Source of the DNA: Pipra filicauda
Taxonomy: Eukaryota; Chordata; Aves; Passeriformes; Pipridae
Assembly: GCF_003945595.2 (NCBI RefSeq)
Contig: NW_024104431.1
Coordinates: forward strand, 558,001 to 622,000
Direction of reading: 5' to 3'
Length of the DNA stretch: 64,000 nucleotides
Numbering within the stretch: position 1 is the stretch's first letter; each line of letters begins with the position of its first letter. A program made the translations under genes and the position numbers. Positions 11,609 through 23,622 of the stretch are shown piece by piece. A model generated the notes under the pieces. That model made no database searches, was not told the origin of the DNA, and was given only the letters and a program-made list of their open reading frames with translations.

Positions 11609-11980
11609 TCAACAGTCCAACAGCAGAAGGGCTCTCTGAGAGGCCCGGTAACAATTCACCTGCTTAGCCACCTCTGTCTCCACAGCAGCTATTCCAAAAA
11701 CCCGTCTATGTCCCTTGGGGTCCTTGAAGTACCCGTTCCTGAGGTAGTCAATGCCCAGGATACAGGGGGCATCTGGACCAGTCACAATGGGGTGTTTCTG
11801 CCAATCCTTCCCGGTCAAGCTCACCTCAGCTTCCACCATGGTCAACTCTTGAGACCCTCCAGTCACCCCAGAAGTGGAAATAGTGTCTGAGGGCTTTAAC
11901 ATGCATTGAGGGCCAGTGTCAACTATGCCTTGTATTCCTGTGGGTCTGACGTGCCAGGCCATCAGATCCACGCAGTCCAA
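11609..11980 (-). pseudogene. ERV-L protease remnant
   Basis: The reading frame contains IVDTGPQCMLKPS, the retroviral aspartic protease active-site region (DTG, although Ala or Ser usually follows and here it is Pro). It also has a later CILGIDYLRNG, matching the C-terminal structural motif. The piece ends at a stop before the RT frame. Retropepsins work as dimers that cleave the viral polyprotein; this one sits in a defective element. Confidence 0.78.
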
Positions 11981-12069
11981 TAGACAGGGTTGTCCTGTGC
12001 CTCTACCTGGCTAGAGGCAGGGCCCCTCTAACACTGGTCTTGGTTGGGGCCATCACAGCCCTTTCCTGG

Positions 12070-12480
12070 TGAGTGCATTCAGGAGGAACCTTCTAGTGGG
12101 TCAGACCCTTGTCCCTGAGATACTGGTACTGCACTTACTCTCATGGGCTTCCCTTTTTCTCTCTCCCTCAGCTCTTGTCTGTCCACTCTCTCTAACTGGG
12201 GAATGTCTGGCTCTGACTTCAGAGGCTCTGGTTTGCACTGGTGACATGTGGAAGCTGCTTTCCTTCATCTCCTCTCTGAGTTTCTTCTCTTCGTCTTGTA
12301 CTTCTGTAGTCAGTGCCTTGAGATTCTCAACCATTGTCCCTAAAGTGGAGATATGGGCGTCCCTTGGGATCCATCCCTGTGAAAAACACCAGAGTACAGG
12401 GTTGCAGGTGACATGGACGTACCTTCACCTGCTTCTGAATAGTCTTGATGCACATGGCAAAAGGATTGCCATTTCTCAGA
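12070..12480 (-). pseudogene. Probable ERV-L gag C-terminal remnant
   Basis: Upstream of protease on the minus strand is a charged helical piece (MVENLKALTTEVQDEEKKLREE, then HMSPVQTRASEVRARHSP) that fits the variable end of gag by position. No capsid major homology region or zinc knuckle is visible, so the assignment rests mainly on order. The right-hand limit is approximate. Confidence 0.45.
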
Positions 12481-13395
12481 AGTAAATTAATTCCTATTAT
12501 TTTTTGAAATAAGAACATCCAGTGCTATTGTGAATAATTATTGGGGTTATTATGTTATGCTTTTATTTCCCCTGAAACAAACACAGATGTGCCAAAAGCA
12601 GATACACTGGAGAAACAAAAAATATTCTGGAGAAATAACAAATGTTTGTAATCCACTGAAGTGATGAAATTCAGTATTAGTTTTATTGACCTCAATAGCT
12701 GCAATAAATAACCACTGAACACTATTAACCTGTCACATTTAGAATGGAAATGTGCACATTTTTATTTTCCTCTCTGCTATCCTACTTTCTTTGTAGAAAC
12801 TCTTCTTTGCATCAGCTGCACTGCCACCACACTACTTTTTGAAAAAGGGTATCAATAATAACAAGGTATTATTTAAATTTTTTCATAAATCAATGGGGAT
12901 CCAGCCTTCCTTAGCAAAATCCCATAAATATTTAGGAAGCTGGAAGTTCTACTTTGCATGTCCATGTTCTAATTCAGTTCATGAACATGGAATGAGCCAC
13001 AGAAAGAGAAACCTTCAGTACATATGTAGCTGAGACAGAAGAACAGTTGCTTCAGATTTTCAGCAGATCACTGAACAGCTTGAGAAATCTCATTTTCCTT
13101 ATCTACTCTGTGCTTCCCACTGGAGTCCCATTCCCCAGAGAGTGAATCCCCAGGTGTCCTACTGAATTTTCTGTGAAGATTGGAAGGGGATGGCATTGCA
13201 AAGTTGCTGCCCTCCTGCTCTGCTGCCCCGTGTCCTGCACTCAGGCTTTATTTTCTGATGTAGCACGTACCATTTCTACAGCTGGTGTTTGACTTCTGTT
13301 AAAAACAATTAAGTGAATAGATGACCTGACATTCCAAACAGCTGTGGAAGAAGTTTCCTTTGTGCCACCTCTGTAGCTGCTGATTCATTTTGCAG
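12481..13395. other. SYN2 intron up to the first exon in this window
   Basis: AT-rich intron sequence with no repeat I recognise. It ends in the acceptor attcattttgcag at 13383-13395. Confidence 0.6.
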
Positions 13396-13545
13396 GTCAT
13401 GGACTGTGCGATGCCTCTGATCGGGGAGCACCAGACCGAAGACAGGCAGCACATAACTGAGCTGGTCGTAAGCAAAATGAACCAAATGTTGTCCAAAACT
13501 CCTATTCCATCTCCTCAGAGACCCACTGCCACTCAGCAGCCTCAG
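13396..13545 (+). CDS. SYN2: SYN2 exon: end of domain C, start of domain G
   Basis: Fifty codons in phase 0, from VMDCAMPLIGEHQ to TATQQPQ, flanked by acceptor tttgcag and donor CAG|gtagg. MPLIGEH and the helix ITELVVSKMNQML are the conserved C-terminal end of synapsin domain C, the ATP-grasp-like core that binds ATP and helps dimerise the protein on synaptic vesicles. The rest (KTPIPSPQRPT) is the proline-rich start of domain G, with Ser/Thr-Pro sites that could be kinase targets (inference). The MDC at the start and the later isoform tails identify SYN2 rather than SYN1 or SYN3. The next exon is 15.6 kb downstream. Earlier exons are outside the window. Confidence 0.95.
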
Positions 13546-14285
13546 GTAGGAAACTTTTACTTTTAAAATGCAGCATCTTGATATATAATTTTAAGCTCAA
13601 AATTTTCCTCAAAGAAATTGGCTGGAAAACCATGCAGACACCTGAAACTACAAGGATTCAAGATCTTATCAACATGTTTTATCAGTTTGTCATGTTTAAA
13701 TGAGATCGTTTCCAGGTATAATCAAGAAGTGCAAGTATTGGTGTGTTTCTACCAGGAAATGATAACTGTGGATTCAGTGAATTACCAGAATTTGTACTGT
13801 TTCCTTTCAGCTACATAAGTATAAAATATCATGGAAATAATAAGAAGCACAGTCATAGACAACCTTTGCCCTGAGGATGTCGGAAAGAACATTAAGATAA
13901 TAATTCTTGTTGTTCCTATGAGAAATTAATTTCATTATAATCTTTTTTATATGTGCTGCAGTACATGAAAACACCTTAGAAATCTAGAAAACTCCTGAAA
14001 TATTTTTAGCATACTGGAAAACGCATGCCAAAGGTTGCAAATAGATGCACTTCACGTATTTTATCTTGTATCACCTGGCAATTACAGTGTGGGGATGCAG
14101 AATTCTGGCCCTGACCTTGCTTGCAGGCTTTCAGACTTTGGAAATCATCTTTGTGTTGCCATTTCCGTGCTTATGAAATGTGAAGTTTATTTTACTGATA
14201 GTTTAAAATAACTTCAGGGAGCGCGGTATTTTCGTAAAAGGCTCTGAGAACATAAAGTGTTTTGCTCCTAGATTGGAGAAGTATG

Positions 14286-15078
14286 GATTTGATGGGTGGA
14301 ATATTAGGGCAGATGTCCGTACCCAGAGTTATTGATGGCTCAGTGTTCGGATGGAAACCAGTAGCAAGTGGTGACCCTGGAGGGTCTGTGCTGTTTAACA
14401 CCTTTATTAATGGCACTGAGTGCACCCTCCAAGTGTTTGTGGATGACACCAAGCTGTGTGGTGCATACAGATTCTGGAGAGGGAAGGGATGCCAGCCAGG
14501 GGGACCTGGGTGCCAGAGTCCTGCACTTGGGCCCTGGCAGTCCCCCACTGTCACCCAGACTGGGTGATGAATTGGTTGAGAGCAGCCCTGCCAAGAGGAC
14601 TTGGGGATGGAAAACTGGGTATGAGTCAGGAATGAGCACTTGCAGCCCAGAACACCAGCTGTGTCCTGGGCTGCATCCAAATGGTGACCAGCAGGTCGAG
14701 GGAAGTGATTGTCCCCCTCTTCTCCACTCTGCAGAGCTGCCTCCAGCTCTGGGGCCCCCAACATAAGGGCATGGACCTGTTGGAGTAGGTCTAGAAGAAG
14801 CCACAAAGATGCTCTGAGGGCTGGAACCCCTCTGCTCTGGAGACAAGCTGGGAGAGCAGGAGGTGTTCACCTGGAGAAGAGAAGGCTCCAGGGAAACACT
14901 ACTGAGGCCTTTCAGTACATAAAAAGGGCTTATAAGCCCCTTTTTTTAACCAAGACTGTAGTGACAAGGTAATAGTTTTAAACTGAAAGAGGGTAGATTT
15001 AGATTGGATATAAGGAAGAAATTCTTTATAGTGAGGTTGGTAAGAAACTAGAACAGGTTGTCTAGAGAAGTTGTGCAT
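14286..15078 (+). mobile_element. CR1 LINE fragment (ORF2 end and start of 3' region)
   Basis: About 790 bp in sense orientation matches the last part of avian CR1. It has the end of the reverse transcriptase ORF (gatgacaccaagctgtgtgg, VDDTKLCG), the block with attgagagcagccctg, the track aagagaaggctccaggg, and ttttaaactgaaagaggg. It is decayed, with an internal deletion after 14490 relative to the usual CR1 layout. It stops before the terminal ATTCTRTGA repeats, so the 3' end is lost. Confidence 0.88.
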
Positions 15079-17914
15079 ACAGGAAAATCACTCTGACCAT
15101 AACCTGTAAGGATGTGTTGCTGCTCTGGACCAGCACAGCTCCACGGGGATCAGTTAAGGAACAGAATAAGCCAAACTGTAATACAGGAGTTACCAAGCCT
15201 AAATCAAGAATCTATTTTTACTTCCAGTAGGCTCCACACCAGGTAAACAATTTGAAAACAATTTTGTGGCATACCTCAGACAGACAAGTTCTTGAGGCAG
15301 AATGACTAATTTGTTGTTCAAATATATCATCATGCTTTAAGATACAAAAATACCCCAGCCCACATAAAGAAGTGGTGTGGCTTCTATTTATAATATGGTC
15401 ACTTGAAACTAAGCACAAAATTGTTTCAACCACGGAGCCACATACAATGGAGAAGTTTCCATCCAACATGACTCAAGTCCATTGTAAAGGGATGAAAAAA
15501 GAAAGACAAGGAGGGAAAAAAATAAATCGCCTTATGTCAAAATAGCTTCTTTCAGGACTAGTAAATTATCCATATATTAAAATGAAGGAAAGAGTCAAAT
15601 TTAGAGTTTCCCAGGCAATACAAGTCAACATAAATAAAAATTTAAACCAATAATAGACATTACTGTAACATTAATAGATTCATATTTGATAATTCATATT
15701 TTGGGGAAAAAAAAATAGAAGTTCTTGAGTCAGCATGCTTTCCTGGATCTCAGAGAGGGCAAGGGAGGAGGAACATTTACGGTTACTGGGGTCATCCAAA
15801 GAAACTGGCTATTTGTTGTATGTAAAAAAATTTTTCACTTATTTCCAAAGAAAAACTGCCTACCTAAGTCCAGAATGAAAATAGGGTACAAGGAACATTT
15901 GCAGAAGGTTCCTAAATTCCTGGGTCATTACTGTCACTCAGCATGTCCATTGAATAATTTTTTTCCCTCTTAAACAAAAAAACTTTGAATGTATCCAAAG
16001 ATAATATTCTGGCTATCTGATGGACTTCTGGTAGGTTTCTGTTTAGCTTAGGTTATTACTGAGGGATTCAGGCCTTGCTAACGACAACAGGATGTTATTC
16101 AACATTAATCTTCTTTTCCGTATCCTATCCTTAAATTCCGGATTGCAGTTGACCAAAACCAGAGATATGCCTTCAGAATACTTACAATATCTGTTAATTT
16201 TCTTCTCAGTTAATCAGACTCTGCTTCCTTAGAATTGGTCTTGTTGTATGATCCACCAGTTTAGGACAGGTAAATAGGATCTGAATTTCTACAGAAGAGT
16301 CTATTTGCAAATGCCCCCTAATCTTCCCAGCTTTAAGGGACAATCATGAAACAGCTCTGTAGTATTTAAAGCAGATTTCTCATCATGTGCAGTTAATTTT
16401 TATCTGGGTTGTTTTGCTAAGAATAAAATCAGTCTGTTAAAACAATCTGCCCCTTTCATCTTTGAGCAGTGTTCTCCTTTTCTAATCCTGTTCTTGGGAA
16501 ACACAGTCCATTTATTTGTGGGGCAGGGGGACATTCCCTATTTCTACAGGTCACATAAAATGCAAAGCCAGTAATTTATCCCAAATCAACTACGTGCATG
16601 TGTACATGTGGTCTTAGAAACCGAAGTAACAGAGATATCAAAGAGTAATTAGTGTGTTTTGCTACTTCCGTTTACAGCTACAATTGTGCCATGTTTTGAA
16701 TTCCCTTATAATCTGTGTGGGGTTTTAAAAAGTATTTACAATCTGCTGGCTCCTGTAGCACTGGGTGCATCGTGCAGAAAACATCCTTCAATTCAAAACT
16801 ACCCACAATGGTCAGGACTATTCCAATTAACCATCCGTCAGAAAACAAATCAATGATTAGGAAAATAAGCCTTTGTTTAGTACTGTGCAGCCAAATCTTG
16901 GTGGAAATGATTGGCTTTGCAATGTGTTATGAAGGCTGGCAAAGTTCTCCCTGTCTGAGTGCCAAAAGGAGCAAATTCCAAAGGGAAACCTTAGAGGGGC
17001 AGATCCTGTGATTCTTAAACCATTAAATCTATAATCTGAGGTATCAGATATATCAAGATTTAAAAAATATATGGTTTGCGTGTTACATATTTCTTTATTT
17101 ATCTATAAACACTTGCACAGACTCTGTAGCACGTTCTTCTGGTGCACAGAGGGCAGTGAAGCTGTGCAGGAGGAGGCTTGGACTCAGAGAAGTTCTATCT
17201 GTTAAAACTAATTACACTCAAAAAAACCTTTCAAAAAATGAAGCGGTTTCTATTAATTTAAAAACATTACAGCTTGTTTTACCCTAAACCAAGCTGAAAA
17301 TACATAATAGAACTTGATCTAAAAACGTGATTTTAAAATTTTTCACTTTTTTTTCTACTTGCGGCATTTAAAAGATGGAAATCTAAATTTCCACCTTTTG
17401 TAACGTCTTTGCATACTTTTGATAGATCTCCAGAGAAGCCTTTTTCAAGTCTTTCCTGAAAACCAAACCAGTAGGTTGAACTACTCAGTGAAGTGTTCTC
17501 CGCAGGGTAACTACTCCTCACTGCCTCCATCTGTTGATAGGAAAGACCACTGCCCAAAGTCCTGCTGCCTGGGTTTGCAGAGCCCTGCAGGAGGTTGCTC
17601 AGTGCAGACTGGTTTAGGCTTCTTTCTGTACCAGCATTTGCATATTAAACAATAATGGTCCAACATCTACTCAAGTCAGGATATGAATTGTGCTGAACTA
17701 AATTCTGCAGAGGGTGTGACACTGTCCATGCACGTTATCACACAATGCCACCGGTGATGGTCATGTTGAAGCTGAAGCTGAGGAAAATCCCATTAGGGAA
17801 ATGTTAATTCAGCCCTCCTCTATAGAGACCACGTTGCATTATCCACAAAAGAAGAAGGAATTTATTATTCTTAATGGAAGGAAGGAATTTGTGCCCCAGA
17901 GACACAATATCCGT
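15079..17914. other. SYN2 intron, no recognised element
   Basis: AT-rich intron. The minus-strand ORF at 17333-17557 has no recognisable domain and reads as a chance ORF. Confidence 0.55.
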
Positions 17915-17930
17915 AATGACGTGACGTCAC
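17915..17930. promoter_or_regulatory. Candidate CRE (CREB/ATF site)
   Basis: The sequence aatgacgtgacgtcac contains the full palindromic CRE TGACGTCA at 17922-17929, directly preceded by a half site TGACG. CpG pairs are rare nearby, so retention of three in a short span is notable. It lies inside the 15.6-kb SYN2 intron. Function is inferred only. Confidence 0.4.
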
Positions 17931-20900
17931 AAAGAGCACAGCATTCCCACCTATATCCTGGCTCTTGGTTAAAAAGAGAGGAGTAGCACAGCGGTAATAA
18001 CCCAAAAATAAACCCGTGTCATTCTTCATTCCCTGACGCCTCCTATGATGTTGCTGGAGCCAAGCAGTTTTATCCAGTTTTATTCTTCTATGTTCAGAGA
18101 GAAAATTGAACCAAATGTCAGCATAGTGTAAATAACAAAAAGTACTAATTCTAGAGAGAAAAGCAAACCATTAACAAACTCCCTATTCTTGGGCTTCCAT
18201 AGGAGCAGTCACAGTTCTGTTACCTTCCATCTGTTGCATTTAAGGTTTTTTTAAAGCAAACTACTTATGATGAGCAGCAACTTGTTTCAAATCACTGAAG
18301 CTTTTATGATGATCAGAAGATATGGTTACTTGATTTGATCTTAACTGAAGGGGAATGCATTTAATTGGAAAGGATCTCATCATGGAGTTATATGGAAATA
18401 TAGAATTCAGTATTATTCTGCTTTTTAGAAGTAAACTCTGCCCTAAATTTGAGGTGTGGAACTTATCTCTAAGTTATTTTCTCCTTTCACAGTCTCATAG
18501 AGGTTCACCTCAATTGTATCCACAGATTAGGAGAAGAGGAACAGGGCCATGACTTGCAGTTTTCCCACAGCTTTATATTATCCTTCAGACCCCTCACACT
18601 GAATCTTGCTTTAGCCAGGCCATTCATCCAGCAGCAGGAATTATCTTTTATGTCTGGAAGGAAAGGCTGCCTAAAACAAACAAGTTAAAAGAGCACTCTG
18701 AATTATTCTGTGTAAGTGAAGGTGCATAGTGAGATCTATTCTAACAGGCAGCAGGAGGGGTTGAAGAACAGCTTGCCTTCAGAAGGTTGCTAAATGATCT
18801 AATGGCCCCCAAAACCATGTGTACGGTATTTCTTTCTTTTAGGAAGAGATTTAAATAGGGGATAAATGGCTGCTATGGCATCATGTGACCATAAAACTGA
18901 TGTCCCTAGATTTGTGGAATAACATCTTAAACACACTCAAGAGTCTGACTTTCTCTTTGCTCTGAGCAAGGCAGCACAGAGGCACTGGAGAAAGTCTAGA
19001 CAGGATTTTACTGTATCACTCTGTAATAAAAGAACTATATCACTCTGTATTACTTTAACATTTTAATTAATATTAATTATTTAAAATGTAATTTCCATAT
19101 TTTATATATGTTTATATTTCTAATTTATTTATAATGGAATTCATATTAATATCAATAATACTTTAGTATAGTAATAATATTACTAGATCACTCTGTAATT
19201 AAAAAAATTAAAATTCAGGTTACTCTGGTAAACAGAGCAATACAGTTTGGCAATAAACAAGCTGTGTAGAGACTAATTGAGCACCTTCTATGGTCTGCAT
19301 TAGAAATCACTGAGGTTTTCTCTGTTCACTGTCTACCTCAGAAGGTCTGTAAGGACTTTGACAACCATCAATGCCTCAAACAACACCCACGTGCTTCTTT
19401 ACCACTTACCCTGTCCACCTGCGTAGTTCTTTCAAATCAATGCAAACTGTGCTTCACATTTAAATGCTTATAGAGTTACTGTCGTGACTTAAAGGAAAAA
19501 AAAGGCAGCAGCAAGGTGCCTTCCTAAATATATTGGTAGAGAATTTAAAACATTGGCAGAAAAACCCGTAAAGAGCAAGGGAAACACTGCTGGGACATAC
19601 AAATCACAGAACACGGAGTGCAAAACCTTCCCAAGGTTATTGAAGTCAAAAACCATTCCTGTCATATTCCACCCTTTCTTGCCGTGGGGAAGGCAGTGAT
19701 CTCTTTCCCACAGTGTTTGGGTTTCTTTGCATCCCAGCGACATCTTGTGGCTTCTTCTCCCGTGGGATAAGTGATTTGGGGAGTTATCTCTTATTTGTTA
19801 CTACAATGTATTATAATCATTACAGAAGCTGTAGCACGTTAAACAAGATATTGGCTATATATCTTACAAATAATAAAGGCTATTTTAATGTATTTGTTTC
19901 GTTAACTTTATTATTTAAATATGGGATATATTTATATATATATTTTAATATGATCTTAGTATGTACATATATATAAGTATGTGTATATATATACACAATG
20001 TTTATCTTTGTATAGTTGGAAGGGAAGATGCTTATTTTAATCAATGGTTTTTTTTAACTTCTTAGTTATTTTATGTTTGTGAAAACATAAGACAAACAGC
20101 TGTAACTCTTAGATCCGAATAGAAACATCAGGAATTAAGAAAAGCAGAAAATAAACGTATGGAGCCTAAGCTCACCACATCCTGGTAAAAGGCTACATTT
20201 GAGGCACACTTCATCCAGTAACATTTGTTTGTCACAAGTATAAAATTATACCTTTCTTTTTTCCTACATCGAGGTTGTTTTTTCCCTCTTTGAATATGAC
20301 TTCTATTTGGGGCAGGTGTTCTGTGTGTCACAGAGGCAGGGACTCAGACTTCAACTGCTGGCTGAAGGATGTCTGTATATTTAAAACAGTCACTATTTCA
20401 TTACAGAAAGCTTGATGTAATTGAAACATTTGAACTTGACGTGCAGGTATTGTAATCTATTAAAATATAAAAACAAAGTTCATGCAGGAAAATAAATCCT
20501 AAGACTTTCAATGTTGACAGTAATTAAAAACTAATGGGAGATAACTTACAAATGCTCAGCAGAGATTTTACCAATAAGTTGATCATGAAAGTGAAAGTAA
20601 CCTATTCCAAAATACTTCCTGAGCTCCTGAGCCAGCAGATGGAGTGATTGCTAAGGGAGGTACAGATGTGCTGCTCAGTTCTGTTCCTTACTGAGTCTCC
20701 CTCTGCACAGGAGTCACAGGTAAATTCCTGGGTATGTCCTAGTGATAAAACTCTGCATAAATGCTTTTGGATGTCAACTGTGAATCAAAACACTAATAAT
20801 TGCTTATCTTTCTTAGCTTGTTTCAAAGTAGTGTGCCAAGACCTAGTTAATAGTGCTCTTTCTGAGAGGATCTGATGACCTGTAGACTATAGGAGAATAT

Positions 20901-23539
20901 ACGAAGGGGCATATATTGAAGGTTTAGAATTGTTTGGTCAAAATTTCTACTACTGACATCAACAGAAATTTGCCCAAATGAAAGAAAGCTTTCTGGGTGT
21001 CACCTGATAATTATTTTTTTTATTTCTGAATATATTGAATGCTTATCACCAGCAGTACACCTGGAAAAAAAAATATGATCCCTGCAGAGAGGCTGAGCAA
21101 AGCTTGGTAAGAGAAAGGGTTGCTAACAAAATACTCATTCGGTGAGAAGGCCAAAGGAAAAAGCCCCCCGGCAACCTGACAGGTTCAAGCTTCAGGCCCA
21201 GGAAGACTTGGATAACTTCAGTTGTCTGTAGGATATAGGGATTTAGCCTTAGTGCTAATTTTATAATACAGAAGGCAACAAAGTGCTAAAACTTAAAAAA
21301 ACAAAACAATTATTACTGCTTAGTACATACTTTTCCAAATTTATTTTATATAAGAACAATACTGTTCTCTTTTTTTCTTCATTCACACAACAAAATGATT
21401 CTTTTGGTAACTTTTTTATTATCTTCTGCCAGATGATCTTGTGATAATCTCCCAGTCTGCCAGTGGTATTTAGGATTCTGAATTCCATGGTCACTCGTCT
21501 CAAGAAGAAAGAAAACAACTGGTTTTTAAGTAATAATGAGCCCACCACTATGGAGTAGCCTCTCTGTTCTTAGTCGACTTCTGTGAGAAATGCTTTTTGC
21601 TCCCACAGGTATTTTTTTTGGAAACTTCAAAAATTGTCTTCATTCCATTACAGAGCAAACTCCAGCCTTTTCCAAATTAAAACAAGGGAAGCAGTAATTC
21701 CATGTCTAGAGAACAGGCAATAGCTACCACTTACACAAGCAGAACAGGAGAATGAGTCCAAGTTAGATCTCTCTACTTTGTCTTAGTGCTATAATTGCTA
21801 TCACATAACATACTTTGATTTTACATTTTATCTGATTTTTCATCTATTTTTACTCTCTGATTTTGTTTCTTTAAGCTGGACCTAACAGAAATATCTTTTT
21901 TTTGGAGACTCTTCCTTGGTCTCCCTTCGTTTCCCCACTGTTGTGGGTATTTCCTCTCTACTTTTTTTGTTATTATTCCCTGCCTCCACTTGACTTTTCT
22001 GTTTGATTTCTCTGACCTTTAAATCATAACCTGTTAAGCAAAGTGGTTTGGCTTTACTTCATGTTTAACTTGCAAGGATTCTGCTGCTCTCCCCAGCAAT
22101 CACTGCAGTTTATTTTGAATAAGGACCATGTGCTAAATATGCGTCAAAATTTTTAAACAAGGATAAGCACCAAGAGAAATTATGGAAGTACCAGAGCAGC
22201 TCATTTTCAAATGTTCTTGATTTGTCCATAGAAAAAAAATAAGCAGCCCACGCACACACACACTTCCAACAGTGGAATCTGGTGATGGACCAGGCTCCAT
22301 CTGTCTGGCTGCCAGGAGAGCAAACTTGCCTTCACCTGCTTAAATATCCTCCTCCAGTGTCTCTCAACTTCTAGGAGAGACTCAGGGAGCTCATCAGAGC
22401 TCAGACCAGCCACTGGTACCCCTGTGTGTGGCTGTGGACTTGTGCAGCACCACGAGGAGCAGGAAAAGAAGCACCATGGGTGGTTGTTCTGCTCTGTTCA
22501 TACCAGAGTTCTGAACTTCACTTTTATTTGGGGGAGAGCTCAAGTGTCTCACCCAGTCTCTCCCTCCTTCCTGTGCTTCCTCCCACTCCACTGCTCTGAT
22601 GCAGAACTAGTAAGATAAAATGTGGGTTGTGACACTGGATTTGAGTCGACTCCACCACCTTTTTTCCTGACTTTCCTTTTTCAAAGCATAAACTTCAATT
22701 CTGAATGGATCCAGTAATGATGGATCGTGGTGGCTGAAGGTGAAGTTCTGCAGATCTTAAGCTCTTCCTGTTCGTGCAAGGATCACTTGCCAGCCCATAT
22801 TTAAAAACGGTAATAGTAATAACCTTTTTTTTTTTTTAAGACTGGAGAAGCAGATACAGCACAGCATCAACCAAAGCCATAGTCCCTGGATCCAAGGGTC
22901 AAAACCTTACAGCTTCAGATCTCAGCACAGGATTTTGACACCGTCAAGCTCCAAGGAGTACCTTATCCACTGTGTCCCTGTGTACCCTGGGAAAGGTGTG
23001 AGGAAATTTAACTGGCCCCTTTCCCTTGCCTTTCCATCTGTCTGTGAGCTCTTTCCCTGGTGAAAACATGCAGCACACTCATTTAGTCTCAGCACGTGGG
23101 GGAGCTCGTTCCTATCCCATACTCCGCATTCCTTCCTTGTCTGTGGGGAGCAGTTTTTTCACTGGAAAGAGCTGCATGAAAACTGCTGTGCAACTGCGTG
23201 TTTTTATTGTTCCCTGTTAAAAAAACAGAAGTGGAAATCTGGCTTCTTCAAGCAAGAGCTGCAATAAAAAAGCTGCATCCTTGTCCATTAGAATTATTGA
23301 TTGGCAGTGGAAGGGACCAACCAGCTTCAACATGCGATGCTACTTCAGAAATTCTTTTTCCCTAATAAGTCAACATCCTACTTTTCCTTTAGAAACCTCA
23401 TCTCCTTGGGGGGTGGGATTATTTTTATCATAGAAAATAGGGCTGGAATGGCCAATGGGAAGTCAGATGTTTCATTCTGTCAGGGAAAATCCTGGAGTGT
23501 ACATATTGACAGCAGTGAGTCCCCACCAGGGTACTCACC
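17931..23539. other. SYN2 intron with AT-rich low-complexity blocks
   Basis: No exon or mobile element recognised. AT-rich stretches lie at about 19040-19210, where the motif atcactctgta recurs three times between 19014 and 19200, and at about 19900-20000, a TATA-type simple repeat. Confidence 0.55.
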
Positions 23540-23622
23540 TTCCCTGACAACCTGGCAGAGGGTTGGAAACAGATGATCCTTAAGGTCCCTTCCAACCCAA
23601 ACCATTATATGATTCTATGATT
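23540..23622 (+). mobile_element. CR1 3' end fragment
   Basis: The tail ggtcccttccaacccaaacc followed by attatatgattctatgatt is the diagnostic CR1 3' end with its ATTCTATG-type terminal repeat, in sense. The left limit is uncertain because the sequence before 23540 is too decayed to follow. Confidence 0.8.

Larger units (their letters stand above)
8501..12480 (-). mobile_element. Antisense, degraded ERV-L provirus remnant
   Basis: On the minus strand, from high to low coordinates, this holds a gag-like piece, protease, reverse transcriptase, RNase H, integrase and a 3' LTR, the order of a simple retrovirus without env. The 5' LTR is not visible, so the right end appears truncated or unrecognisable; the limit near 12480 is approximate. 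Multiple frameshifts and stops show it is defective. It is antisense to SYN2 and clearly the same family as the copy at 1-2280, but its LTR differs, so the two are separate insertions. Confidence 0.88.

Noticed and set aside
14192..14870. Minus-strand ORFs of about 176-204 codons
   Set aside because: They are antisense to a CR1 fragment and show no protein family.
17333..17557. Minus-strand ORF of 74 codons in a SYN2 intron
   Set aside because: Protein-like in composition but with no recognised domain, no clear acceptor and no polyadenylation signal; likely chance.
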